DNA from: an uncultured Psychroserpens sp.
GTDB taxonomy: Bacteria; Bacteroidota; Bacteroidia; Flavobacteriales; Flavobacteriaceae
Direction: 5' to 3'
Assembly (NCBI RefSeq): GCF_947503375.1
Contig: NZ_CANNDQ010000004.1
Location: 1-64,000 of the forward strand
Length of the DNA: 64,000 nucleotides
Shown here: one piece after another, positions 18,060-26,410 of the stretch
How positions within the stretch are numbered: the stretch's first letter is position 1
Layout of the letters: the number at the start of each line of letters is the position of its first letter
Made by a program: the position numbers and the translations under genes
Notes under the pieces: generated by a model
What the model was told of the DNA's origin: nothing
What the model saw: the letters and a program-made list of their open reading frames with translations, nothing else
Databases searched by the model: none

Positions 18060-19016
18060 ATGAAAACATATACAAATACAGGAAATAAAGACACACGCTC
18101 AGGTTTTGGAGCAGGATTGACAGAATTAGGAAAGACTAATAATAATGTTGTTGCACTTTGTGCAGACCTTATAGGTTCACTTAAAATGGATGAATTTAAA
18201 GCAAATCATCCTGAACGCTTCTTCCAAGTAGGTATAGCAGAGGCTAATATGATTGGTTTAGCAGCTGGTATGACTATTGGTGGAAAAATACCTTTTACTG
18301 GAACATTTGCTAACTTTTCTACGGGGCGTGTTTATGACCAAATAAGACAAAGTGTAGCCTATTCAGATAAGAATGTAAAAATCTGTGCATCACATGCAGG
18401 ATTGACCCTTGGAGAAGATGGTGCTACGCATCAAATCCTTGAAGATATTGGTTTGATGAAAATGCTCCCAGGCATGACTGTGATAAACACTTGTGATTAT
18501 AATCAGACTAAAGCCGCAACAATAGCTATAGCAGAACACCATGGTCCAGTATACCTTCGCTTTGGAAGACCTAAAGTGGCAAATTTTACGCCTGAAGATC
18601 AAACTTTTGAAATTGGAAAAGCACTTAAATTAACAGATGGTGATGATGTTACTATAGTGGCTACTGGTCACTTAGTCTGGGAAGCGCTAGAAGCTGCAAA
18701 AGTACTTCAAGAAAAAGGGATTTCTGCTGAAATAATTAATATCCATACCATTAAACCTCTTGATAATAAAGCCATTTTAGATTCTGTAAGTAAAACAAAA
18801 TGTATTGTTACCGCTGAAGAACATAATTATCTAGGCGGTTTAGGAGAAAGTGTTGCTAGAGTATTATCACAACACAACCCAACACCTCAAGAGTTTGTTG
18901 CAACAAATGATACTTTTGGTGAGTCTGGTACTCCTGCTCAACTGATGGAAAAGTATGGACTTAATGCCAATGCAATTGTTAAAGCTACTGAAACTGTACT
19001 TAAAAGAAAGAAATAA
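18060..19016 (+). CDS. Transketolase, C-terminal (pyrimidine-binding) subunit
   Basis: 318 residues forming the second half of the two-gene transketolase. It has the pyrimidine-binding domain with the catalytic Glu in FQVGIAEANMIGLAAGM (about 56-72), TGTFANFSTGRVYDQIRQSV, the GLTLGEDGATHQILEDI loop, and a C-terminal transketolase domain with EEHNYLGGLGESVARVL. DXP synthase and pyruvate dehydrogenase E1-beta share this layout, but the pairing with a transketolase N-half and the length fix the identity. No terminator is obvious before the outer membrane protein gene 55 bases further on. Confidence 0.95.
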   Translation: MKTYTNTGNKDTRSGFGAGLTELGKTNNNVVALCADLIGSLKMDEFKANHPERFFQVGIAEANMIGLAAGMTIGGKIPFTGTFANFSTGRVYDQIRQSVAYSDKNVKICASHAGLTLGEDGATHQILEDIGLMKMLPGMTVINTCDYNQTKAATIAIAEHHGPVYLRFGRPKVANFTPEDQTFEIGKALKLTDGDDVTIVATGHLVWEALEAAKVLQEKGISAEIINIHTIKPLDNKAILDSVSKTKCIVTAEEHNYLGGLGESVARVLSQHNPTPQEFVATNDTFGESGTPAQLMEKYGLNANAIVKATETVLKRKK

Positions 19017-19071
19017 TATTCGTTTGGCAACGTTTTTGATATAATACTCAAAATCACAAAAAACGAATATT

Positions 19072-19662
19072 ATGCAAAAATTAGTTATTAGCACATTTGT
19101 ACTAGCGTTATTATGTTTTAATAGTTACGCTCAAGATGGCACCTCATTTGGTATTAAAGCAGGTTTAAACTACAATGCCAATGGTGATTATTTTGAATCC
19201 ATTGGAGATAATGCTGAAAATCCAGACCGAAACATTGGCTATCATGTTGGCGTTTTTGGTAAAATTGGAAATCAAATCTACTTCAGACCAGAACTTATTT
19301 ACACGGCTACTAAAAGTAGTTATGACAGTGATGACTTATCTATGAAGAAAATTGATGCGCCTTTATTAATTGGCGTTAAGGTTATTGGGCCAGTTAGTGT
19401 GTTTGCTGGACCATCACTTCAATACATATTAGACACGGAGTTTGACGGTATAGACATTGATGACGTTGAAAATGATTTTTCAATAGGACTTAATTTTGGG
19501 ATTGGTTTAAACATCAACAAAATTGGAATCGATTTAAGATATGAAAGAGGATTTAATGATAATGAGGCTACATTTATCGACAACAACCTAGGCAATGGCA
19601 TAGTTAGTAGAATAGACACTAGGCCTGATCAATTAATATTGAGCCTTTCTATTGCGCTTTAA
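19072..19662 (+). CDS. PorT-family outer membrane beta-barrel protein
   Basis: 196 residues with a clean signal peptide (MQKLVISTFVLALLCFNSYAQ). The mature part begins with the GIKAGLNYNANGDYF segment characteristic of PorT/OmpA-like eight-strand barrels in Bacteroidota. It alternates strands such as YHVGVFGKIGNQIYFRPELIY and FSIGLNFGIGLNINKIGIDLRYERGF, and ends in a hydrophobic strand (LILSLSIAL). It is expected to sit in the outer membrane; its precise role is unknown. It is followed by a very strong terminator. Confidence 0.88.
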   Translation: MQKLVISTFVLALLCFNSYAQDGTSFGIKAGLNYNANGDYFESIGDNAENPDRNIGYHVGVFGKIGNQIYFRPELIYTATKSSYDSDDLSMKKIDAPLLIGVKVIGPVSVFAGPSLQYILDTEFDGIDIDDVENDFSIGLNFGIGLNINKIGIDLRYERGFNDNEATFIDNNLGNGIVSRIDTRPDQLILSLSIAL

Positions 19663-19663
19663 T

Positions 19664-19698
19664 AAAAAAAGCCGCTTTCTAGGAAAGCGGCTTTTTTT
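19664..19698. terminator. Strong bidirectional terminator between convergent genes
   Basis: Perfect stem GCCGCTTTC (19671-19679) with GAAAGCGGC (19683-19691), a TAG loop, a run of seven A before and seven T after. It serves both the outer membrane protein gene (plus) and the FKBP gene (minus). Confidence 0.93.
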
Positions 19699-19707
19699 AT
19701 TATTTTA

Positions 19708-20661
19708 TTAATTATCTTCTTCTTGATTTGATTGTGTCGAACTGGCATCTAAGTAATTTGGAATACCATCACCATCGGTATCGTCATTAGACGGGTCACC
19801 ATCATTATCTATATCTTCAAAAATTGTTGGTACACCATCATTATCATCGTCAGTATCAAAAAAGTTTGGCAATGTATCGCCATCTGTATTATCATCAAAT
19901 ACATCTAAGTTATTGTTTAAGTCTTCAAGATGAGATAAAATTCCATCATTGTCATGATCATTAACACCTGATTGATACAACTCAAACTTAAAAACCAAAT
20001 TTGCATAAGCAGGTATTCCAGAACCTGGAGGCGGCGAAGCAAAATAGCCTAAACCAGAAGGTAAAAACATCACACCAAAACCATAATTATCAAAATCTGA
20101 CGTACCATCAGGATTCTCAACAAGACCAACAGCTGTATTGAAATTTGTTAATACATCTCTCCACCCTCTAACAACACTAGTTAAATCTAAAGGTGTATCA
20201 GCGTTTACTGTATTATCAAAAACTTCACCATCTAAAAAATTTCCCGAATAATTTATTCTTATATCATCTGTGAAATTAGGATTGTCACCACCGCCTTGAT
20301 TTAATCTTAGCACATAATACTCATAATCAACATCATCAATCAGTATATTTAGCGTTTCAACCGCATCAATTAACAACGTATTGTTGGTTGGGTCAGGCAA
20401 ATCTTCGTAATTTCCTTGCTCATCTCTAGGCAACTCGTTAATAATAATACTTGTATAAGAATAATTACCTGGCGTTGTAAATGCAGACGAATTGTAGTAA
20501 TGTGTTTGCAAGTAATTCAATAAAGAGTCTTTATCGGTTATTTGTTGTTCCGCACGATCTCTCACAGGAGCAGGAATAAATGTTTCTTCATCATCTTTTT
20601 TACAAGAGGAAAATCCTAAGACAATTATAAAAAGAAATAAAATAGTATTCTTATATGTCAT
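19708..20661 (-). CDS. FKBP-type peptidyl-prolyl isomerase lipoprotein with thrombospondin-type-3 tail
   Basis: The preferred start MTYKNTILFLFIIVLGFSSCKK gives a 317-residue lipoprotein with lipobox LGFSSC; longer upstream starts would bury this signal (MNHI at 20673 is a close alternative). The FKBP domain spans roughly 120-235, including DIRINYSGNFLDGEVFDNT, a VVRGWRDVL segment and FLPSGLGY, although the usual IPPNS-like part is altered (ASPPPGSGIPAY). The last 80 residues are Asp/Asn-rich repeats (DNDGILSHLED, DTDDDNDGVP, DTDGDGIPNYLD), the calcium-binding thrombospondin type 3 pattern. Probably a surface or periplasmic foldase of the GldI/Mip type. Gene-specific function is not known. 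Confidence 0.88.
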   Translation of the reverse strand: MTYKNTILFLFIIVLGFSSCKKDDEETFIPAPVRDRAEQQITDKDSLLNYLQTHYYNSSAFTTPGNYSYTSIIINELPRDEQGNYEDLPDPTNNTLLIDAVETLNILIDDVDYEYYVLRLNQGGGDNPNFTDDIRINYSGNFLDGEVFDNTVNADTPLDLTSVVRGWRDVLTNFNTAVGLVENPDGTSDFDNYGFGVMFLPSGLGYFASPPPGSGIPAYANLVFKFELYQSGVNDHDNDGILSHLEDLNNNLDVFDDNTDGDTLPNFFDTDDDNDGVPTIFEDIDNDGDPSNDDTDGDGIPNYLDASSTQSNQEEDN

Positions 20662-20722
20662 AATATGGTTCATTTTCTTTAAAATAAGTTTATCGCAAAA
20701 AAACGATATAAAATTGCATATT

Positions 20723-20757
20723 TTTGGGCTGCAAGATACAATAATATAATAGTTTTG
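20723..20757 (+). promoter_or_regulatory. Predicted promoter of the S4-domain gene
   Basis: TTTG (20723-20726) and TAGTTTTG (20750-20757) are separated by 23 bases, at the upper end of the accepted range. Transcription would begin near 20763, about 30 bases before the ATG at 20793. Confidence 0.5.
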
Positions 20758-20792
20758 CATCATACAATTAACGTCATTTTCACAACTAAATT

Positions 20793-21173
20793 ATGCGTGT
20801 AGATAAATACCTTTGGTCTGTTAGATATTTTAAAACCAGAAGTCTTGCAACTCAAGCATGTAAAAAGGGACATGTTAAAGTCAATGAACAAACTGTAAAG
20901 CCCAGCAGAGAAGTTTATGCAACCGATAAAATTGAGTTAAGAAAAAACCAAATAAATTATCAAATTATTGTTAATGATTTACCTGCAAATAGAGTTGGTG
21001 CAAAATTGGTAGATATTTACAGAACAGACGTAACACCAAAGAATGCGTTTGAGGCTCAAGAACTCCTGAAATATTCAAAAGACTATTATCGAAAAAAAGG
21101 AGTAGGAAGACCAACCAAAAAAGACAGGCGAGATATTGACGATTTTTATGACGCACCTGATCTAAACAATTAG
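20793..21173 (+). CDS. S4-domain RNA-binding protein (HslR-like)
   Basis: 126 residues beginning MRVDKYLWSVRYFKTRSLATQACKKGHVKVNEQ, a textbook S4 RNA-binding domain (about 1-60) of the Hsp15/HslR family, followed by a basic C-terminal extension (YYRKKGVGRPTKKDRRDIDDFYD). E. coli Hsp15 binds 50S subunits carrying stalled nascent chains, and a similar ribosome-rescue role is likely but unproven here. It reads away from the FKBP gene and is 46 bases from the phosphoribosyltransferase gene. Confidence 0.9.
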   Translation: MRVDKYLWSVRYFKTRSLATQACKKGHVKVNEQTVKPSREVYATDKIELRKNQINYQIIVNDLPANRVGAKLVDIYRTDVTPKNAFEAQELLKYSKDYYRKKGVGRPTKKDRRDIDDFYDAPDLNN

Positions 21174-21219
21174 ACAAAATAACAAGGACATTGTTTATCT
21201 TTGAAAAAACATCGGCATA

Positions 21220-21723
21220 ATGAGTATAAGTAAAAACACCATATTAAACCATCAAGAAATACAACATAAAATCAAGCGTATTGCTTATCAAATCTATGAA
21301 AGCAATGTAAATGAAACAGAACTTATACTTGCTGGAATTGATAGTAATGGTTATCTTTTAGCTAAAAAAATCAAATCTAATCTTGATAAAATTTCAGACA
21401 TAAAAGCTGTTTTATGCAAAGTTATTATTGATAAGAAGAACCCTTTATCGCAAATAAAAACGTCTTTAAAAGAAGAGGATTACGCTAATAGGTCTATCGT
21501 ACTTATTGATGATGTACTTAATTCAGGAAATACGCTTATATATGGTGTAAAGCACTTTTTGGAAGTTCCATTGAAACAATTCAAAACAGCTGTTCTAGTG
21601 AACAGAAATCATAAAAAATTTCCTGTTAAGGCAGATTTTAAAGGTATTTCACTATCTACTTCATTAAGTGAACACGTAGAAGTGATCTTAGATGGAAAAC
21701 AGTTTGAAGCCTATCTAAAATAA
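21220..21723 (+). CDS. Phosphoribosyltransferase-fold protein (PyrR-like)
   Basis: 167 residues of the type I phosphoribosyltransferase fold. The PRPP-binding motif is VLIDDVLNSGNTLIYG (about 92-107). The hood region (about 25-50) resembles PyrR/uracil or hypoxanthine phosphoribosyltransferases, so the exact base substrate is uncertain. TATCTTTG at 21196-21203 is a likely -7 element, 16 bases before the ATG. Its last nine bases overlap the 3' end of the convergent shikimate kinase gene, leaving no space for a terminator. Confidence 0.85.
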   Translation: MSISKNTILNHQEIQHKIKRIAYQIYESNVNETELILAGIDSNGYLLAKKIKSNLDKISDIKAVLCKVIIDKKNPLSQIKTSLKEEDYANRSIVLIDDVLNSGNTLIYGVKHFLEVPLKQFKTAVLVNRNHKKFPVKADFKGISLSTSLSEHVEVILDGKQFEAYLK

Positions 21724-22233
21724 CTCTAATACAATGGATGCTACAACCTCATCAACGCTCAAGTTATCTGTTTTTATAATAATATCAGATTGTTCATAAA
21801 AAGGAGCACGTTCAAATAAATGTTTTCCTATAAATTCCAAAAGTGCTCCTTCAGTTTGAAGATGAGCAATTAGTGGTCTATTTTCTTTTTCAGAAGATAA
21901 TCTTGTAGTCAGACTCTTAATAGACCCTTTAAGATAAATGATCTTACAATTAGGATGGTTTTTTATTAAAGACAAATTAATGCCGTAACAAGGTGTTCCA
22001 CCACCTAAAGCAATAACAGCGTTATTAACTTCTATCACTTCTTTCAAAGATGTATGCTCTAGCTTTCTAAAAAAAATCTCATTTCTCGTTTTGAAAATTT
22101 CTTTTATAGACATTTCAGCTTTTTCCTCAATATAATCATCCAAATCAATGAAATCATAATTAATAAGTTCGGCCATACGTTTCCCAACAGAAGACTTTCC
22201 AGAACCCATATATCCAACTAGAATTAACGTCAT
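21715..22233 (-). CDS. aroK: Shikimate kinase
   Basis: 172 residues, the normal size. It phosphorylates shikimate in the aromatic amino acid pathway. Walker A GYMGSGKSSVGK is at about 7-18; shikimate-binding DLDDYIEEK, the RKLEHTSL arginine and GGGTPCYG follow; the lid has SSEKENRPL. It is in the cytoplasm. On the minus strand TAATTTTG (22273-22266) is a plausible -7 element. It overlaps the convergent phosphoribosyltransferase gene tail-to-tail by nine bases, an arrangement I believe is common in related flavobacteria. Confidence 0.96.
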   Translation of the reverse strand: MTLILVGYMGSGKSSVGKRMAELINYDFIDLDDYIEEKAEMSIKEIFKTRNEIFFRKLEHTSLKEVIEVNNAVIALGGGTPCYGINLSLIKNHPNCKIIYLKGSIKSLTTRLSSEKENRPLIAHLQTEGALLEFIGKHLFERAPFYEQSDIIIKTDNLSVDEVVASIVLELF

Positions 22234-22308
22234 TAACGTGTTATAAATTGATTATTAAAAACATACAAAATTAGATAACAAAAAAACAAAAAAATATCTA
22301 AAAAACCG

Positions 22309-22339
22309 TTTGGAATATAAATTAAACGTTTTATATTTG
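22309..22339 (+). promoter_or_regulatory. Predicted promoter of the tRNA genes
   Basis: TTTG (22309-22312) and TATATTTG (22332-22339) with exactly 19 bases between them: the strongest promoter match in the window. It lies 24 bases before tRNA-Lys. Confidence 0.82.
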
Positions 22340-22362
22340 CACCCTCGTTAAAGAGACTTATT

Positions 22363-22435
22363 GACTTGGTAGCTCAGTTGGTAGAGCATCTCCCTTTTAA
22401 GGAGAGGGTCCTGGGTTCGAGCCCCAGCCAAGTCA
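22363..22435 (+). tRNA. tRNA-Lys (anticodon TTT)
   Basis: 73 bases that fold as a cloverleaf: acceptor GACTTGG with CCAAGTC, discriminator A (22435), D arm GCTCAGTTGGTAGAGC, anticodon stem TCTCC/GGAGA with loop CTTTTAA (anticodon TTT at 22396-22398), and T loop GGTTCGAGCC. CCA is not encoded, as usual in this phylum. A terminator hairpin follows directly. Confidence 0.97.
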
Positions 22436-22438
22436 CTT

Positions 22439-22471
22439 AAAAAAGTTAAGCAATTGCTTAACTTTTTTTTT
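22439..22471 (+). terminator. Terminator after tRNA-Lys
   Basis: Perfect palindrome GTTAAGCAATTGCTTAAC (22445-22462) preceded by an A run and followed by nine T. It separates the two tRNA genes, so tRNA-Leu is either reached by read-through or has its own promoter. Confidence 0.85.
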
Positions 22472-22488
22472 ACCTTTATTATTTAAAA

Positions 22489-22573
22489 GCGCACGTGGCG
22501 GAATTGGTAGACGCGCTGGCTTGAGGGGCCAGTGACCGTTTAGGTCGTGGAAGTTCGAATCTTCTCGTGCGCA
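22489..22573 (+). tRNA. tRNA-Leu (anticodon GAG)
   Basis: 85 bases with the long variable arm of a class II tRNA. Acceptor GCGCACG pairs with CGTGCGC, discriminator A at 22573. Anticodon stem CTGGC/GCCAG with loop TTGAGGG gives anticodon GAG (22523-22525), reading CUC and CUU. T arm GAAGTTCGAATCTTC. CCA is not encoded. Confidence 0.97.
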
Positions 22574-22656
22574 CTTTTCCTATTTTTATTTCTTTTTAAA
22601 TCCTTTTACTCATAAATTAAACATAAAATTTAAGACTAAATCAATTAAATGTTTAT

Positions 22657-22665
22657 TTTTGTTTA
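22657..22665 (+). promoter_or_regulatory. Nine-base word shared by the merR and crtI upstream regions
   Basis: TTTTGTTTA occurs here, 26 bases before the regulator ATG, and again at 23603-23611, 33 bases before crtI; both are followed by a CTTTT word. In front of crtI it is joined by TTTGTTAAAC (23625-23634). A MerR-type operator is possible, but the sequence is AT-rich and chance is not excluded. Confidence 0.25.
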
Positions 22666-22682
22666 ATCTTTTTACGTGTAAA

Positions 22683-23582
22683 ATGAACAATATTAAAAAT
22701 ACGTTTAGTATTAAAGACTTAGAAAATCTAACTGGTATCAAAGCGCATACTATTAGAATTTGGGAAAAACGGTACAACCTACTTCAGCCTGAAAGAACAG
22801 ATACTAATATTAGATATTATAGCTTAGCCAACTTACAGAAACTATTAAACATAAGCTATTTAAACAATAATGGCTTTAAAATCTCTAAAATTGCAGCAAT
22901 TGATGGAGAAGAAATTCCAAAGCTGGTAAAAGAAGTTGCTCAAAGTGATACAACAAATAATCACGCTATAGACACCTTTAAGCTTTCAATGCTAAACTTT
23001 GATCAAAAGTTATTTTACGATACCTATGAAGGTTTGATGAAAGAAAAAAGTTTTACTCAGATTTTCTATGAAGATCTCATTCCACTACTCTCACAAATTG
23101 GTCTACTTTGGCAAACAGATACAATAACACCTGCACATGAACATTTTCTAACATCACTGATAAGACAAAAAATTCTAATAAATACAGAGCTCATACAGTC
23201 TAAAAATCAAGTGGTTACTGATAAGACATTTGTGTTATTTCTTCCAGACAACGAAGTTCATGAGTTAGGATTAATGCTTATAAATTATGAACTTATTGCC
23301 AAAGGCCATCAATCAATATTCTTAGGACAAAGTGTACCCTTAGATAGTTTGAGAGACCTGTTAACCTATTACGATGAAATAACATTCGTGTCCTATTTTA
23401 CAGTGAAACCTGAAAAAGATGAAATAGAAAACTACATCAAAAAGTTTTCAGATAAAATACTAGTCAAAAAAACTATTAATCTTTGGATATTAGGTAGAAT
23501 GCTAGAAGAACTTGACTTAGATACTCTACCAAAACAAATCTTTCCATTTGATACCATTAAAAATTTAGTTAAAAAACTCTAA
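22683..23582 (+). CDS. MerR-family regulator with cobalamin-binding domain (CarH/LitR-like)
   Basis: 299 residues from the ATG at 22683; an in-frame TTG at 22659 would add eight residues but is less likely. The N-terminal MerR winged helix reads FSIKDLENLTGIKAHTIRIWEKRY (about 7-30). The C-terminal part is the cobalamin-binding fold of CarH. It keeps the W-x9-E-H cap motif (W143, E153, H154) and a His in EVHELG (H193) at the place of the lower axial ligand. CarH proteins bind adenosylcobalamin and repress carotenoid genes in the dark; light breaks the tetramer. Lying directly upstream of crtI-crtB-crtZ-crtY, it very likely controls them. The helical cap ends EHF rather than EHH. Confidence 0.9.
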   Translation: MNNIKNTFSIKDLENLTGIKAHTIRIWEKRYNLLQPERTDTNIRYYSLANLQKLLNISYLNNNGFKISKIAAIDGEEIPKLVKEVAQSDTTNNHAIDTFKLSMLNFDQKLFYDTYEGLMKEKSFTQIFYEDLIPLLSQIGLLWQTDTITPAHEHFLTSLIRQKILINTELIQSKNQVVTDKTFVLFLPDNEVHELGLMLINYELIAKGHQSIFLGQSVPLDSLRDLLTYYDEITFVSYFTVKPEKDEIENYIKKFSDKILVKKTINLWILGRMLEELDLDTLPKQIFPFDTIKNLVKKL

Positions 23583-23635
23583 AATTTTATACCTCAAGTT
23601 AATTTTGTTTAGCTTTTGTATAAATTTGTTAAACA

Positions 23636-25102
23636 ATGAATAAAAATATATCTATTATAGGTTCTGGATTTTCTGCTTTAGCTGCTTCATGCTACTTGGC
23701 TAGATATGGCTATAAAGTTACCATTTTTGAAAAAAACAAAACCATAGGTGGCAGAGCAAGACAGCTTAAAAAAGATGGCTTCACATTTGACATTGGGCCA
23801 ACATGGTACTGGATGCCAGATGTGTTTGAGCGATTCTTTTCAGATTTTAACAAAACACCTGACACCTACTACACTTTAGACAAACTCAATCCTGCATACA
23901 GCGTCTATTTTGGGAAAAACGACTACATTACAATTGAAGATACCTTAGAAAAAATCTGTGTTGCTTTTGAAAAAGAAGAAAAAGGAAGCTCAAAAAAATT
24001 AATGAAATTTATTGATAATGCACAAAACAATTATGAAGTAGCTATCAAAGATTTAGTCTATAGACCAGGTGTATCACCACTAGAATTAGTCACTCCTGTA
24101 ACCATTAAAAAAATTAGTCAGTTTTTCAGTACCATAAAAAAAGATGTTAGGAAAGAATTCAAAAACGATAGGCTTGCTATGATTTTAGAATTCCCAGTTT
24201 TGTTCTTAGGTGCCAAACCAGACAACACACCCTCATTCTATAGTTTTATGAATTATGCCGATTTTGGTATAGGAACATTTCACCCAAAAGGTGGGATGTA
24301 CAAGGTTATATTAGCTATGGAAAGTTTAGCTAAAAGCTTAGGTGTAACTATAAACACAGAAAGTGTTATTGAAAAAATAAATGTTACTGATGGTAGAGCC
24401 TCATCCATAGTTACAAATGGAACAACTTACACTAGCGATATTGTTTTGAGTGGTGCGGATTACCACCACACCGAAACACTTCTAGCCCCAGAATATGTTC
24501 AATATTCAGAAAATTATTGGGAGAAAAAAATATTCGCCCCGTCCTCTCTCCTGTTTTATGTTGGTTTTGATAAAAAACTAAAAAATGTAAATCACCATAC
24601 GCTGTTTTTCGATGTTGATTTTGATGCTCATGCTAAAGACATCTATGACAGACCTAAATGGCCTGATCATCCTTTGTTTTATGCTAGTTTCCCTTCTATT
24701 ACAGATAGTGAATCAGCTCCAGAAGGTAATGAAGCTGGTATTTTTTTAATTCCATTAGCGCCAGGATTAGAAGATACAGAACAACTAAGAGCAGAATATT
24801 TTGAGAAAATAATAACACGTTTCGAGGACTTAACCTCTCAAAGCGTAAAAAAAAATATTATATTTAAAGAGTCCTTTTGCGTTAATGACTTTATAAACGA
24901 TTATAACTCATACAAAGGAAATGCTTATGGAATGGCTAACACCTTATTGCAAACAGCATTTTTAAGACCCAAATTGAAAAGTAAAAAGGTGAATAACCTT
25001 TATTTCACAGGACAATTAACGGTTCCAGGACCAGGAGTTCCTCCTTCATTGATTTCAGGAAAATTAGTGGCTGAACTCATTAAAAAACATCACAACAATT
25101 AA
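23636..25102 (+). CDS. crtI: Phytoene desaturase
   Basis: 488-residue FAD enzyme that desaturates phytoene to lycopene. The N-terminal dinucleotide-binding site is IIGSGFSALAASCYLARYGYK with EKN ending the second strand, followed by GGRARQLKKDGFTFDIGPTWYW. The C-terminal bacterial-type desaturase signature is TGQLTVPGPGVPPSLISGKLVAELI. It is the first enzyme gene of the cluster. TAAATTTG (23621-23628) lies only seven bases before the ATG, so a promoter there would give a nearly leaderless mRNA; transcription from the regulator gene is the alternative. Two bases separate it from crtB. Confidence 0.96.
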   Translation: MNKNISIIGSGFSALAASCYLARYGYKVTIFEKNKTIGGRARQLKKDGFTFDIGPTWYWMPDVFERFFSDFNKTPDTYYTLDKLNPAYSVYFGKNDYITIEDTLEKICVAFEKEEKGSSKKLMKFIDNAQNNYEVAIKDLVYRPGVSPLELVTPVTIKKISQFFSTIKKDVRKEFKNDRLAMILEFPVLFLGAKPDNTPSFYSFMNYADFGIGTFHPKGGMYKVILAMESLAKSLGVTINTESVIEKINVTDGRASSIVTNGTTYTSDIVLSGADYHHTETLLAPEYVQYSENYWEKKIFAPSSLLFYVGFDKKLKNVNHHTLFFDVDFDAHAKDIYDRPKWPDHPLFYASFPSITDSESAPEGNEAGIFLIPLAPGLEDTEQLRAEYFEKIITRFEDLTSQSVKKNIIFKESFCVNDFINDYNSYKGNAYGMANTLLQTAFLRPKLKSKKVNNLYFTGQLTVPGPGVPPSLISGKLVAELIKKHHNN

Positions 25103-25104
25103 TT

Positions 25105-25944
25105 ATGAAGTCTATTTTTGATTCTGTTTCAAACCAATGCAGTAAGACCGTTACTAAATCTTACAGCACTTCGTTTTCTTTAGCAACAAAAATGTTATCT
25201 AACTCTATTAGACAAGACATTTATAATATATACGGGTTTGTTAGATTCGCAGACGAAATTGTAGACACATTTCATGATTATGATAAAGCACTCTTATTTG
25301 AAAATTTCACTGAAGATCTCGAACGCGCTTTACAATATAAGATCAGCTTGAATCCTATTCTAAATTCATTTCAAGAAACTTACCATAAATATAATATAGA
25401 CAAAGACTTGGTAGATGCCTTTATGAAAAGTATGCGAACCGATTTACACAAAAACACATACTTAACTGATGATGAATACAAACAATATATTTATGGATCT
25501 GCAGATGTGGTTGGCTTGATGTGTTTAAAGGTATTTGTTAAAGGAAATCAAGAAAAGTATGAAGCGTTAAAAGATTCAGCTATGAGCTTAGGCTCTGCTT
25601 TTCAAAAGGTTAACTTTTTAAGAGACCTAAAAGCAGATTTTGAAGATCTAAGTAGGACCTACTTTCCGAATACAGACTTAAACCACTTAGATGAAGCCTC
25701 TAAACAAGCCATTATTCAAGATATAGAAAACGATTTTGCAAAAGGTCTTAAAGGGATAAAAAACCTACCTATTGAAGCTAAGTTTGGTGTATTTATGGCT
25801 TACAGATATTACAACCAGTTGCTTAAAAAACTAAAAAAGACACCAGCTTTGAAGATCAAATCTACTCGTATTAGAGTGCCAAACTATAAGAAATTTGAAC
25901 TACTCACTCGTAGCTACGTAAAATATCAATTAAATTTAATGTAA
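25105..25944 (+). CDS. crtB: Phytoene synthase
   Basis: 279-residue squalene/phytoene synthase family enzyme that joins two geranylgeranyl diphosphates. The first Asp-rich motif is in YGFVRFADEIVDTFHDYD (about 45-62) and the second in FLRDLKADFEDLSRTYFP (about 173-190). N-terminal SKTVTKSYSTSFSLATKML is typical. It has no membrane segment but works at the inner membrane. The gene is tightly packed between crtI (2 bases) and crtZ (4 bases). The geranylgeranyl diphosphate synthase gene is not in this window. Confidence 0.96.
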   Translation: MKSIFDSVSNQCSKTVTKSYSTSFSLATKMLSNSIRQDIYNIYGFVRFADEIVDTFHDYDKALLFENFTEDLERALQYKISLNPILNSFQETYHKYNIDKDLVDAFMKSMRTDLHKNTYLTDDEYKQYIYGSADVVGLMCLKVFVKGNQEKYEALKDSAMSLGSAFQKVNFLRDLKADFEDLSRTYFPNTDLNHLDEASKQAIIQDIENDFAKGLKGIKNLPIEAKFGVFMAYRYYNQLLKKLKKTPALKIKSTRIRVPNYKKFELLTRSYVKYQLNLM

Positions 25945-25948
25945 CAAC

Positions 25949-26398
25949 ATGCAAACTGTACTTTGGATTTTTGTTTTTTTGAGTGTATTCTGCACTATGG
26001 AATTTATGGCTTGGTTTACACATAAATATGTAATGCATGGGTTTTTATGGAGTTTACACAAGGATCACCATCATAAAGGTCATAAAAGTTGGTTTGAACG
26101 TAACGATGCATTCTTTATCTTTTATGCCGTAGTGAGCATGATCTGTTTTTACTTATGGAGTTATGAAAATATATGGTATTGCTTACCTATTGGTCTAGGT
26201 ATCATGGCTTACGGTGCTGCTTACTTTTTAGTTCATGATATCTTTATTCATCAACGGTTCAAATTATTTAGAAACGCTAACAATTGGTACGCTAAAGGCG
26301 TACGTCGTGCCCACAAAATCCACCATAAACACTTAGGTAAAGATGATGGCGAATGTTTTGGGATGTTATTTGTTCCTTTTAAATATTTCAAGAAATAG
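25949..26398 (+). CDS. crtZ: Beta-carotene 3-hydroxylase
   Basis: 149-residue di-iron membrane hydroxylase of the fatty acid hydroxylase superfamily that makes zeaxanthin from beta-carotene. The four His clusters are visible: HKYVMH (about 25-30), HKDHHH (about 37-42), HDIFIH and RRAHKIHHKH (about 124-133). Three or four hydrophobic stretches (about 2-22, 55-72, 75-95) anchor it in the membrane. Its place between crtB and crtY predicts a hydroxylated cyclic end product. Confidence 0.95.
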   Translation: MQTVLWIFVFLSVFCTMEFMAWFTHKYVMHGFLWSLHKDHHHKGHKSWFERNDAFFIFYAVVSMICFYLWSYENIWYCLPIGLGIMAYGAAYFLVHDIFIHQRFKLFRNANNWYAKGVRRAHKIHHKHLGKDDGECFGMLFVPFKYFKK

Positions 26399-26410
26399 TT
26401 TTCATATAAA

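Noticed and set aside
22363..22573. tRNA pair considered as an integration site for a mobile element
   Set aside because: No integrase gene, no direct repeat of a tRNA 3' end and no change in gene content flank the pair; the neighbours are ordinary chromosomal genes.
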